Of a stretch of DNA of 64,000 nt, positions 13,488 through 27,599 are shown piece after piece; within the stretch, counting starts at the first letter, position 1, and each line of letters starts with the position of its first letter. The notes below the pieces were generated by a model. It saw only the letters and a program-made list of their open reading frames with translations, did not search any database and was not told the origin of the DNA. This DNA is from Epiperipatus broadwayi (lineage: Eukaryota > Onychophora > Udeonychophora > Euonychophora > Peripatidae). The stretch is taken from positions 587,870 through 651,869 of the forward strand of contig JAQFVV010000286.1 of assembly GCA_028023455.1 (NCBI GenBank), in the 5' to 3' direction. The position numbers and the translations under genes were made by a program.

Positions 13488-13893
13488 GAGAAACAAGTAT
13501 TTTTTTATATTTTTAATACACAATCAATAAAAAAATTTAATATAAAATAATTTGTATCTCTATTATTTTTAAGTTTTTAGTATTGGCACAGTAAAAAAAA
13601 TGTAGAACTATATTCTACTTTATAGTTGATAAATATATCTTGTATGGATTGGCTGACTTACTCCTCACAGTTGATTAAAAAATAATAAACACCTTAATCT
13701 GTTGGATATATATATATATTTATTATAGAATTGGTTAATGTACCTTGCAATATCTTTTAATATATAGCAATTGGAAAATGGTTTAATTGTTTTTCATTAT
13801 TATTATTTTCACTCATATTTGTATTTTATTATTATTACATGCTTTTTTCACACTTCCAATATCAAAGTTTATTTATGATTATTAAGATAACAA
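13488..13893. other. AT-rich DNA, no feature recognised
   Basis: Unique-looking sequence with a short TA run near 13709. Confidence 0.5.
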
Positions 13894-13907
13894 TGGTAAT
13901 AATAAAT

Positions 13908-14756
13908 TAAAACAGACAAAACTCTCTCATATGCTAGTGCCACTCAGTGCCAACCAGACAATTCAATGGATGCCAGAAGGCTTGTGCATAAAATCCCTAC
14001 CTAGTGTCTACTCATCCAATATTCCCAGACTAGTTTCTGGCTTGTGGCCTTCATCAGTGAGGAACTTTGGATCTGAGAGCACTGCACCTAAATCTTAGGA
14101 TCTAATGCAACCCTCCAGCAGCCACCTTTTATTTCTACCCAACTACAAAATTATGAGAATAAAATTTAAAACACAATAATATATTCAATCTAATCTCAAT
14201 AGCTTATATAGTCATATGGGTCTGGTTGGCACTGAGTGGCACTACTATATGGAGATTTTTTCCTGTTTTAATAACAGTAATGTGCTAGCATAATAAATTG
14301 TGTTCATGTGATGTTTAGTGGTTTAACACCAATCCTGCCTAATAGGATAGTGGTGGCTATAGTTGTTAAAGAGCCAAAGACACCAAAATGTATGGGTACT
14401 GAACTGGGTTTAGACCCATATGACTATATAAGCTGTTGAGCTTAGATTAAAAAATATTATTGTGTTTTTAATTTTATTCTCAAAGTTTTGTAGTTGGTAG
14501 AGATAAAATGTGGCTTCTGGAGGGTTGCATTAGATCCTAAGTATTAGGTGCAGTACCCTCAGATCCGGGTCACAAGCCAGAAACTAGTCTGGGGATATTG
14601 GATGAGTAGGCACTAGATAGGGATTTTATGCACCAACCTTCTTGCATTTATTGATTATTCTGGTTGGCACTGAGTGGCACTACTATATGGAGAGTTTTGC
14701 CTGTTTTAATAACAGTAATGTGCTAGCATAAGAAATAGTGATCATGTGGTGTCTAG
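13908..14756. mobile_element. Composite inverted element with 14 bp target duplication
   Basis: Flanked by identical 14-mers tggtaataataaat at 13894-13907 and 14757-14770. The left arm (13908 to ~14205) is the inverse of about 14411-14712, including cccatatgactatataagc, gattttatgcacc and the gtgccactcagtgcc end. A ~110 bp tail block (about 14211-14325) is repeated in direct orientation at the right end (about 14660-14756). The short element at 8103-8323 is the simple form of this family. No coding frame is present. A head-to-head pair of family members, or a twin-primed insertion, would explain the structure. Confidence 0.7.
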
Positions 14757-14770
14757 TGGTAATAATAAAT

Positions 14771-15980
<1,210 letters not shown>

Positions 15981-16969
15981 TGTGTAATCATAGAGACCCA
16001 AGTCATGTTTATAAGCATTTATTACAAAAAAATAATTGTAAGAGTTACTATAATATGATGATAAAATCTCTATTAGACTTTATGAAGTTGAACATGATAT
16101 AAATAAATGTAGCACTGTTTTTTTCCATATTTAAAGATTTCTCATTAAATAAAACAGATTATTTTAAGAGTTTATTTATATTTGAGTATCCCAACAAATG
16201 GAAATATAGTTCAGGAGAACACAGATATATCGAGTGTAGTCTGAAAAGAATTTTGACATTTTTTTAATTGAAAGGTTTGTGTAATTTTATTCAAAGAATT
16301 AATCTCTGATCTAGAACTAATTAGATGGTAGTAAATATTATTACTATTATCATTATTATGCTTTATTTAGTATTAGGCCATAAATGGTCATCATTTGAAC
16401 ATAAATGTGATCTAAACAGATGTATTTATCAATTGTCACTCAATGGTAGTTTCATGGAGATCAGTTGAGAAACCGAGGACACAGAATAGATGTTCTTGCT
16501 TTGTTATTTTATATTATTGTTACCATTCTAAAAAAAGATAAAAATACATATCATAAATAGAAGATGAACCAATTGCTTTATTTAAAGTGATTTTGTGTAA
16601 TTTATTTCTATTTTGGAATGGCATCACTTGGATCATAATTTAATACATGATTTTAATAATATTATTTTTTTTTATCCTAAGAATACTGAAATGCTAATGC
16701 TTACTTGTAGAAATTTTAATAAACACTTATATTATTTAATATTAATGAATTAAGATACTAAATAAATTCTTTACAATTTGTTGGTTTGTGAATATAGTTT
16801 AGATTTAATTGAATATTTCCTTTGCTTCTACTTTATATTTCACAAGTAAACAAGTCTCACTAGTTAATTTTAATGTTAAACTCTGAAACTAAGCAACTAA
16901 AATATAGAGAGATAATGAAAATTGGATATATTGTTTTCATTATCATTAAGAGTTTGATTTTTTTCGTTG
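15981..16969. other. AT-rich DNA, no feature recognised
   Basis: No supported feature. It lies downstream (3') of the minus-strand LINE relic and may hold its decayed 3' tail, but that is not demonstrable. Confidence 0.4.
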
Positions 16970-17910
16970 CTGATTATCATTTGAAAGTCTAGCTCACCAA
17001 ACTCTGTTGTGTAATCTGAAGTCTCTGTACACATATTTTGATAAACATCCAAGACTCAAATATATATGTAAGAATGAGCAAAAAGCATCATTTAAAAATT
17101 TATTTTTAAACATAAAGAGCATATTTCCTTTTATATATTAGATTATATTTAGAAAAAAACATTCTACTTGAGTTTAATTTTACAATTATTTATCCTATAT
17201 GCTTTCATCTATGTATATTAATAATATGATAAAGATATTTAAAATTGTAAACTCCTTCTAATTTGTAATTATGAATTATAAATTTATATTTTCTTCTGCA
17301 AAAAACCATTAGACATTATTTTAGACCTTTTAATATTTATGTTTAGTCCTACTATATTTGTTTTCTTCTTACTTCTTTTGTAACAATTCTTGAAGCTCTG
17401 AAGAATTTTTTGTAACAGCAACTACATCATTTTCAAAATCTAGATGACTTAAATAAGATCCAATATTTTTATTTATTTATCCTCTCATTTTAATCCAAAA
17501 AATACTTCTTGTAAAATTACTATAAATTTTTTTGAAGGTGTAAATGTTTATCTTTCCAATATCACCATATAATTAAATCACTATTGTTAGATTTTAATAA
17601 TTTTGTTTTTCAGAATATCATATTAATCTGAGTCTATATCTTGATAGTTTGAAGCTTTAATCAACATGATATTATTATAAGGACCAATTCCATTTAAATA
17701 GTTTATAAATGCAAAGCATAATGAAACTCATTAGTTCTTTCTCTACCTTCTCTTAATATATGAATTTGATCTGCTGTAATGAAAGCACATTTAAATCTAG
17801 TTTGCTATTTTGATTGGGTTGAGTTCAATGTTTGCTATGAGTAAATTGTAATTACATTGTACAGAACTGTAATTTTTACCATCTTTTTTGATTTTTAAAA
17901 ATTATTAATA
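16970..17910 (-). pseudogene. RTE-like LINE reverse transcriptase relic
   Basis: Read on the minus strand in shifting frames, the order of motifs matches an RTE/L1-type reverse transcriptase. First comes ITADQIHILREGRERTNEF (about 17775-17715), the block before motif A. Motif A itself is degraded. FIVILQEVFFGLK (about 17530-17490) follows as the block after motif B. SYLSHLDFENDVVAV (about 17455-17410) is motif C, with the FADD box mutated to FEND. VGLNINIKRSKIMSNG (about 17350-17305) is the motif D/E region. EGVYNFKYLYHII is near 17245-17205, and the terminal ESWMFIKICVQRLQITQ block is at about 17055-17005. At least four stops or frameshifts interrupt it, so it is dead. An upstream endonuclease domain was not identified in 17.9-19.4 kb. 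In life the protein would copy the element's RNA by target-primed reverse transcription. Confidence 0.7.
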
Positions 17911-19894
17911 TTACATTTTTTTAAACATTTGGTAAATATTTATCATTTAGACAATTTGTATATGGGTTGCCAACATTTTTTCTATTTATTTTTTTAATTG
18001 CTTGTTTTATGATATCAATAATAATTTTAACATAACAGGGTTTTTTCTTATAGATTTAATTTCATATCTTATTTTTTCATTTCAAAAGCTTGGCAATTCA
18101 TGTTGTCATTATAATTATTACTTTGTTTTTTTTGTTTGTTATTACTATTCAGTTCTGTGTTGCATGATATTATTCTCTTTAGTTATATTGTGATCTTTCC
18201 TTATAATTGCTGAAATTATAAATTTCTTTGCCAAGGCACAATTATATTTTTTACATCATTGACTCTCTTTTTATACTATTTTGCCAGAATTTCAGATATT
18301 TAATTCATTTTAATGAATCATTCTAAAATACCCAAAATCTGTTAATATTTTAAAACAAGTTGAAAGTTCTAGTTTAAATTCATTGGAATTTTAGCAATTA
18401 ATATGTATCTTTATCTCTCCATTATTAATGTATATCTAACAACTTGCTCATCAATAATCGTTTTCTATATTGAATCTATTAAGAAGATTACAATCTTGAA
18501 ATAAATATTTTATGTTTATCAAAATATATTATAATGCTGCTCTATATTCAGTTAAATTTTTTATGAACATTTGTTTTGCATTTTTACCAAAGTAGGAATT
18601 CATATTTTAAGGAGTCTTTCTTTTATTAACGTATTCCACAAATCTATGTTCTGTCTCATTTTGGTCTTCATATTTCATTTAACAATTATTTTTTAGTTCT
18701 AGCAATGAAGATTCTTCTGACTAATTTAAAATGCTTTTTTGTTAAAATTAAAAGTATTTTGTATATTTATACAAAAAAATCCTCTATTTTTTTATTACAA
18801 TGAGAATGAGTTTATATCTAAATCTCTCATTTGCACATGGTAGCTTTCATTAAGTTGATTAACTAATCTTATCATTCTGAATAATGTAATATTGTTCTTT
18901 CATTTTTTATTTATAATGAATACCAGTTTACTTGTGCTTCCAATATTTATGTATTTTGAAGTAAAGTATATGTCCATTATTTAAAGCAGTTATATCTCTG
19001 TGGTTTTGGTTTATTTTTAAAAAATCGAATTATTTGTCTATATAATGTCAAATATTTCTTTTTTCAGTTCATGCAACTATCTTTCATTAAAAATAATCTA
19101 AGCGAGTAGTTATCATTAAATGACATCCAAAGTTCACAATCAAAAGATTCTTATCATGCTCTGCTTTTAATCACCAATTGTTGCCTTGACTGACAATTAT
19201 AAAACTTTATTGGAATGAGTGCTATAATTTCATTTCATTTGCCATGATTTTAAATACATATGAAAATTATCATTTTCACATACATAGTTATATGTTTTTA
19301 TTGCTTTCTGAAAAAGTCATCTAATGACCTAGCAACTGGGAAAGATAAACCATCATGTTACTTAGTTTGAAATTTAAAGATTAAAAAGCCCCTTAAAATC
19401 ACCATAATGGCTCATCCATATTTGTAAGCATGTTGCAGTAATAACAACTATAGTCTTAAGAATATATTGAATGGGTATTATAAATTTATCATTTTCACTT
19501 CTTTGAAATGCTCAAAAAGAAATCATAGTCTCCTTTCTGTTATAAGAATTTTTTTTTTTTTTGCATAGTTGCCATATATTTCATAGTAAAATGTAAAAAT
19601 TTATTTAATAAAAAATATTACTTTAATTTTTCAAAATTACTAAAAATCATCAAATGATTAATAGATTAACATTATTCATTTATACAAGGATAAATAATAA
19701 AACAGTATAAATAAAAGTATAAATTTAAACTGAATATTAAAAAAAAAAAAACAACTATAAAATTTAACTATAAAGTAATATATACATAATAAATATTACT
19801 TTAAGGCTGTAATTAAGTTAATATTTTATAGGACTGAAAAGCAATGAGAAGCATAAAGAATAAACTTGTCAAGTAGAATAACCATTTATCAGGA
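17911..19894. other. T-rich stretch upstream of the LINE relic
   Basis: Strand composition (T-rich on plus, A-rich on minus) continues that of the LINE relic. The region may hold its 5' half beyond recognition. No endonuclease motif could be assigned. Confidence 0.35.
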
Positions 19895-19980
19895 GGTCCC
19901 AGGATCAATTATGGCACTCGCAGAGCTGGATTCGAACTTTTAACGAATTCCCGAGCAATAAAGCTATATGCCTTTTTAAA
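19895..19980 (-). mobile_element. Possible tRNA-derived SINE head
   Basis: On the minus strand an A-box-like tagctttattgc (about 19975-19960) is followed by a B-box-like agttcgaatccag (about 19940-19926), spaced as in a pol III promoter. Further downstream is gatcctgggacc. No poly-A tail or target duplication was resolved. It may instead be a decayed tRNA relic. Confidence 0.4.
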
Positions 19981-21026
19981 ATTAAATCCCAAACAAATAT
20001 GTATTGTTATTAAAATTATTTATGTGTCTAATTTTTTAAAAGATAATATATAGTTAACCATAAATCATAATATTACACTGACTAAACTCAGCACTTAGTA
20101 GATGGAAAGCATCATAAAAATTTTTATAATTTCTTATAATTTTATTTTATATTATTTTAGATACTTATATTATTACAATTACAACAATTTTCAATGATAG
20201 CTAAATATATTTTTTTTAAATGTTTTTGTTCATAATAGATAAGGTGTTGAAAAAACAAACAAAATTTAATGTTTAAAATATGCTAAATTAAAAACAAAGG
20301 AATCGTAAATATCTAATATGAAGCATTTATTTCTTTAAGTGCATTTTAGTCCCCCAAAAATGGCAGTTGTATATAAAAAAAACTTTAGAAGAATAAATAT
20401 TTTAACCACAAAAAACATAACATTTTTATTTTAAAAGAATAGGATGGAATAAAAATCATTAATAAAAAAATTGAATTTTTTTAAAAAAGTTCTTTTTAGA
20501 TAAAAATAATTCTTGATGAGACTGGTAGTAAGACGATGGAGAGATGAAATGCAAAAGAGAAACTCGATGTACTGAAATTTTGAGGTTAAATTTATATCAA
20601 ATATAAAAAATAAAATATAACTGAAACTTGATATAAAAATTGAAATAGCGGAATCATTAAATATATTATTGATATTTACAAAATTCATAAAAATAGCATT
20701 TCCAATTAATGGAAAAAGCACCTGTGTTGTTTTTACCTAAAATAAGAGGGAAATTTAAAATAGTTATAAATCTATTAATCTGATAGCCATTATTTATAAA
20801 CTTGTCAAAAATTTTGAATTTTATTCATTTTGTTAAGTTTAAATATTTAAAAGTAGATTTGGAACTGATGGATTACTTACAAATAATGAATTAAGTAATT
20901 TAAAGATTTAATAAATAGAAGCTTTTAACTTGCCTACCTTTTAAAGATTATGAAAGTCTTTAAATTTTTCTTTTTATATATAAAACTAAATTACCCTCAA
21001 AATTACAAATACTAACCAAAAATAGC
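19981..21026. other. AT-rich DNA, no feature recognised
   Basis: Contains a 96-codon minus-strand frame (20431-20721) that is hydrophobic and low-complexity with no recognised domain. I treat it as a chance frame. Confidence 0.45.
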
Positions 21027-21071
<45 letters not shown>

Positions 21072-21096
21072 CATCCATCCATCCATCCATCCATCC

Positions 21097-21154
<58 letters not shown>
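21027..21154. repeat. ATCT/ATCC tetranucleotide microsatellite
   Basis: A run of ctat units is interrupted in the middle by a block of six to seven atcc units and then resumes, about 128 bp in all. Confidence 0.98.
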
Positions 21155-21585
21155 AATGATGTGTTAAAATGAAAGTTAGGATGGGTAAATGATATAAAAA
21201 TATATTTTTCTTGTGTGTATTTAACAGTAATATTCTACCAATATTTTGGTTGGGTCACACTTGGATTCATATTCTCTTGAGATTCAGTGAGTTTATAAAA
21301 TTCCATGTGGAATTAGTGATGTATTTTATGTGGACATAAGTAATGATGACATACATGTTTAAATAAGATGAACAATGCTTACAGAGGAAATCAGTGGTCA
21401 TTATTATTAGCTTTCATCTACCATACTATGGATATTGATAGCAACATCTATTTTTGTCACACCAAGATCTTATTCAAGAAAGACTAGAGAGATTATCAAA
21501 ATTTTTAAATCACTAGACATAACATGGTTAACGTTATCTTCCATTTTGATAAGTTCTATAATCAAAATAAACTATTAAAGTTTTT

Positions 21586-22467
21586 GGTACTGTGGTATTA
21601 GAGCTGCGACATGAAGAATTATAATCGTTTAATCATTAAACTAATTAGGTTATTAAATCAAAAACATATTTTAAAATCTACATTAAAAAAAACAATTTAT
21701 AACAAAAAAATATGAAAAGCATTAATGTGAAGAATAGTTAAAGTGCATATTTAAGTCAAATTGAGTGTGTGTTTGCACATGCATAATCTATTTTAATACA
21801 TTGTACAGGCTTACACCTGCATTTATATATGCAATATATGCGGTATTCGAACCCAGACTTTCACACTACCTACAACTCTCAATGCCATCTTATATTGCTG
21901 ACTCACCTGATCACACACATGTTGAAAAGATAAATAATCACCAATATTCGTATTTCGTGCTAAACCAGCACTCATCAGTTGTTTCAGATTATCATCTCCA
22001 CACATATATACAATTAGTACTCAGCTTTATATTAAGATAACCAATCTTCATACTTTAACGAGTGCTGGTTTAGTACGGAATACGAATATTGGTGATTATT
22101 TATCTTTTCAATATGTGTGTGATCAGGTGAGTCAGCAATATAAGATGGCATTGAGAGTTGTAGGCCGTGTGAAAGTCTGAGTTCGAATTCCGCATATATT
22201 ACATATGTAAATGCAGGTGTAAGCCTGTACAAGGTATTAAAATAGATTATGCAGAATATGCATGCGCAAACACACACTCAATTTGATTTAAACACACATT
22301 TTAACTATTCTTTACATTAATGCGTTTCGTATTTTTTTTTTCTTTTTTGGTAAATTGTTTTTTTTTTTTAAATATAGATTTTAAAATGTTTTTGATTTAA
22401 TAACCTAATTAATTTAATGATTAAATGATTATAATTCTTCATGTCGCAGCTCTAAAACCACAGTGCC
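21586..22467. mobile_element. Foldback DNA transposon with ~390 bp arms
   Basis: An 882 bp element made almost entirely of two inverted arms (about 21586-21975 and 22058-22467) around an ~80 bp loop. It starts GGTACTGTGG and ends in the complement, CCACAGTGCC. Identical 8-mers aagttttt flank it at 21578-21585 and 22468-22475. An 8 bp duplication fits hAT, Merlin or Mutator-like transposases; the terminal bases do not decide between them. The arms differ by scattered substitutions and small gaps (extra T/A runs near 22330). The open frames at 21765-22277 on both strands mirror each other because of the palindrome and are not genes. The element is non-autonomous. Confidence 0.85.
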
Positions 22468-22475
22468 AAGTTTTT

Positions 22476-25400
22476 ATATTATTCAAGAACTATCACTCTC
22501 CTTCTTCATATTCACAAACTTTGTTTTGATGAAATAAACATTTAATATTATTTCATGTGTTGTTTGTAACATCTCTACAATATTTTAGAAAATAATTCTC
22601 ACTCATACAACAATAGCAGGTGTATTCCAGCTGAAATATTGCTACACTATTAATTATAAATGGATGAACCTCACTCAATATATATATAAAATTAACGGTA
22701 AAACAATTTACCGTTAATTTTTATTTTATTTTATAACGGGTATTGTGTTTATATATATATTAATATGAATCTCTTGATGATAATAATATCCTTCAGCTAA
22801 ACTCAGTGGGTTATTTGAGATAATAGGATTTACTTCAGAGACATGCATTAAAATATAAGGTAATTAAAATAATGACAAATGCATATTATTATAACATAAA
22901 CAAATAAATTCAGAAGAGGAGAAACTTCACTCATTCTTATACAACACTATTAAAATTAATCAACCTTTTCACATTACAATGCATCTACCAAGTAGCATAG
23001 GTAGTTTACATGTCATATAAAAGATTATAATGAATTTCTTCAGTTATAATTTCTTAAAATATCTTGAAAAAATTAATGTTAATCAAATTCATCTTATTGC
23101 CATGATGTGATCTGAAATACTGTTATAGAGTAAAGGTTAATGTACGTTTTTTATAGTACAATAAACTATAATCGGTTTATTAATGGCATACTATTGATTT
23201 TTTTAAACAATAAAATTAATTTGAATAATCATAAAATAATCAGTAATGATCTCAGGCTTCTTTATTTAATAATTCAAGTACTAATTATCATATCATGTTG
23301 TTGAATAAATGAATGATATATTAGTAGACTAAAGGAGACATACATCTCTCTTATAAGCTAATGTATCTCAATATATTATAATAACAACAGCAATTAATTA
23401 AAGAAATGTTTAATCTAACTAATAATTGATTAAAAAACATAAATTTGGAAAAATCAAAGTCTTTCACCCAGAATGACATTCGAGTATTTTAGAAAGAAAG
23501 AGCAGCTTTTATATCTTTCTAATATTTATCAACAACATAATTTAAAATCAATTTATGAAATAATGTAATCTTTATTTGTAAAATAATTAAATAATATGCA
23601 GTCTTAAATGAAAAATTATTTCAAAATCAAATAAAATAAATATTTGATTCTTTCTAATGCAACTGGAACTTTTGTAATTGTAATTCTTATGCAATTTTGC
23701 ATTTTTAAGTTTGGATCTATATCTTATTTGAATTGATTATCTGATTTAAACCAAGATTTCTGTAAAACAATTAATAATTTAGGACTCAAGAAATCATATA
23801 TAGAAACAAAGGCTAAATTATGATAATAATAAACACATTTATTGACAATTAACATCAAGTTTACATTATACAAAATTTCATATTTGCTACAAAAGAAGGT
23901 CATCTGCAAAACATAGGTGTTGCTTTTTGTATAAGATGCATAAATCATTGATAAAATAGTCATTTACACATTTGCAAAGTTACTAATTATTTATACAAAC
24001 ATATGAGTGGTGTTTATTAACTCAAATTTGCTAAATTTTTAGTTAAACACTATTTTTATTTTATGATATACTCATTTCAAAGCCAAAGTAATTTACTATT
24101 TTGCTAACTAACTTTTAAACATATTTGTTATGTTACACAATTTCACTAAAATAGTTACTTACTAAATTTTTTTAAACTATAACTGGCAACAATATTTAAG
24201 ATATACATTCTTATCCAGTTTGCTACTATTGAATACTATATTAACTAATAATATCCCATTATATAGCATTGTAATAAAATAAAATTAGAAAGCTGAATTC
24301 TTAACTGATAGATGGCTCAAAATTTATCAGTAAATTGTTCTGATAGTAATAATTATAGTAGAAAGCATAAATAACTAAATTACTGTCTGGCATTTATTAA
24401 CATAACAATGAAGAAAAATGAGAACACTTTTCAAAAGCCATGCACATTACATACTAGATTTTGTTCATGTCCACACAATAAATTATTTAATCCTTAATTG
24501 TCTTTCCAATCCATCAGTGAACTACTTCTGAATGGTCATAATGATAATATTACATATGTGCACATCTTATTATGCTATTTACTCATATAAATATTAAATT
24601 ACTAAAATATTTGTTGGTTTACTTGTTAACTGCTTGTAAGGCATAACAGTATAATACATACATTATTTCACTTTGCTAAAGACTATGAATAGAAAAGTGT
24701 CCCTGAATTGACTACACATTACAAAATTCTATCTTATTAATTGCCATGTCAATTTTAACATATTAATTAACCTCACTTTACATAGTGGAATATAACTGAA
24801 TATCTTCATGAGAGAGACAAGAAAGAAAGGCTCTTCAGAGCAACAACTATATACCTGGAAAGAAACAATGACATATTACAATAACTTTATCTCAGCCAAA
24901 TATAAGTGTGGACAGGATCTCAACTCAACACATAAGAAAATGGAACATAAACCACTGTAAAAATTCTCTCTAGGAATAAGCTATACTAGATAAGTGTGAA
25001 AAAAATTATGAAATATTGAAATATAATCCTCTCATGAGAAATCAGTACTAAACATTGGATATCCTCTAAAATATAATATAATTAATACACAACATTAATA
25101 ATGCTACTTTCATCCCACACTTATTTTAAAATGGACTAGCATATATCCTAGGCACAACCATGGAAAGTTTAAAAAATATTGAAAAACTAGAGAAATAAAT
25201 TTTTAAACTCTGAAATATGTACATAAATGCAGCATAAAATCAACAAATAAATGTAAGTCAAATGAGTATAAAAATATTTTAAGTAGCATAATAAAATTTT
25301 GCAAAACTAAGAAACACTCATATCTAATAAAAACAGCATTAAATATGAAAACTAAAGTGGACATAAATAGCAAATGCAGATATTCCTAAATATAATAACA

Positions 25401-27591
25401 ATAAATACCTTGTTATATTAATAACTTCATAATGATATTATACTATATTAGAATTATTTTTATGAGATTCTGATAAACTAAATATTAGCTGTTTACTCAT
25501 AAAGAAATAAATAAAGTATTAATATTGTGCCTTTACCTAGACATATGTATAACATAATTGACTTTAAGACAACACTAAAAAAGTATACATTTACCTTTTT
25601 ATCATAAGATTAAATGCATGAGTATATAATTAAAAAAATACCTTGGCATAATATTAAAATAGTATAAGAATAAAAAATAATAAATCATTATTATTTTTTT
25701 AAAAACCCATAGTTCTTTTATCTGAGTTCCTCCATGATGAACTGCTTGATGCAGAAAAACAATATCCTTTTGCTAGTGAATTATTTTTAAGAATGATGCA
25801 TCATAGTCTTTTTACATTTTAAAAATAACATCTTGGAGACAAATGATATACAAAAACAGCAACACTTGAAAACAATTACTGCAATAGATTTGAATTCATT
25901 TTTCATTCATTTATAACTTTATTTACAAAATTCACTATAGCTTGTTTCCGTTTTATAATTCCAGTAGAAAATATATTATTAGAAATATTTCTTTAACTTT
26001 ATCCATGGCTATACTTTGAGAAAATTAACTGTTCATTCAGTTAAAAAAAGAATTTTATATAATATTATTTAAAATATTATTCTATTCTTCCAAATGTAAT
26101 GAAGAATAGCAATTGATAAATTGCTATTCCTTAAAATGCCAGCAATTTAAACAGCTTTTCACATTCTACAGTATTGTTATTTATTTTAAAATAATATTTT
26201 TTTCTTAACCTTCATATTAATGCATCTACTCCCTTCACATTTCAAAATGTTTTTTTGGAAAACATTGATATAATTAATTGTTCTTAGAGATTAATAATAT
26301 AAAACTCATTTTATTCTGTCATATATGTGAGTCAACTTTTAAACAATTATTAATAATGACTGGAAGGTTGCTATTCTTCTACATGTGCCTTACTATTAGT
26401 TTCAGACAGCCAATAGCTGTTAAAAGAGTGGTCTGAGGAGGTTAAGAAAATAATTAATAAATGAAATCATTCTTACTCCAATTGTCAGGAGTTAATCATT
26501 TGTAAATTAAATAATGTCAATTTCCAATAAAACATTTCTTTATTTACTTGTAAATTAAATCACAAAAGTCTATCAATGGCAATTATAATTAATTTACTAC
26601 AAGTATGAAATACACAATAGGAATGGTTCAGTATAATATTCAATACAGTTTTGAAAAAGTAATAAAAATATACTATCTCTTCCATCCTTAAGTTTTGGCT
26701 TACTCACAGTAGGTTTAAATGAATTAATAACCAATTCTATCTTTTATTAGGCATTTTGCTAAGTTTTTGGAATGTTTCTAGATTAGACTTAACACCTTTT
26801 TGTTTCTAGAAATGCATAATTACTTAAGAAATAATAAAAGTTTTAAATTTTTTTAAAAATATTGAAATTAAATTTGACTGTTTTTTTGGAATGAGAGAAG
26901 AGTTCAGTTGAGAAAAGCAAGCACACTGAACAGCAAACACTGTGATGGACACTTTAATAAAACCCACATTTTTATCTGACCTCTGTCATAAATTATGTAA
27001 ACTATGACAAAACTAAATTAAAAATTACATAATATTGATCTATTTGTAATGATCATGTGATCATTTAAAACTTTTTATTACTTGAACTTTACTTTTAAAG
27101 TTATTTAATAAATTAAATATAACAATAAAATAAATAACACATTTATTATTTTTTAAATTATCGCCTTTAATTTATAAGAATCTCTTAAACACTTCCAATG
27201 TTAAATTAATCATTGATTTATTTTAAATAACTTAATAAACTAAAATTAACTTTACTTATAACAAATAGCATTTAAATAAATCACCATGCATGCATATAAA
27301 TTCACATATACCCAGGAGCTTATTTGACATTCTTTTAAAAGTTAATCTGTTTAATTGTTAATCTGTGCATTTTAAGTAACTTTAATACTTATTTTTAAAT
27401 AAACTAACTTGATTTAAATATTTTAAATTCTAACAATATAATAACTTGAATAAATTATTAATCAATTTTTTAATAATATAACAATGACATTATAATATAA
27501 ATAAACCAACTCACTAGTTTATGGATTTCTAAGCAAAAAAGTAGCTTTATACAATCTTTCATTACATCAAACTTTATTTAGCTCTAAGTTT
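22476..27591. other. AT-rich DNA with small perfect hairpins
   Basis: About 5.1 kb without recognised genes or long repeats. It contains perfect short inverted repeats at 22688-22721 (15 bp arms, 4 nt loop), 26104-26129 (11 bp arms) and 27049-27066 (8 bp arms). A 79-codon minus-strand frame at 23724-23963 has no recognisable domain. Confidence 0.5.
22688..22721. repeat. Perfect 15 bp inverted repeat (hairpin)
   Basis: aaaattaacggtaaa (22688-22702) is the exact complement of 22707-22721 across a 4 nt loop, acaa. A TA run precedes it. The function is unknown. Confidence 0.85.
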
Positions 27592-27599
27592 AATAAAAT

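Noticed and set aside
20431-20721. 96-codon hydrophobic minus-strand frame
   Set aside because: Low-complexity F/I/N composition expected from AT-rich DNA; no domain and no second supporting signal.
21765-22277. Pair of similar 80-90 codon frames on opposite strands
   Set aside because: They are mirror images created by the foldback element; neither has a recognisable domain.
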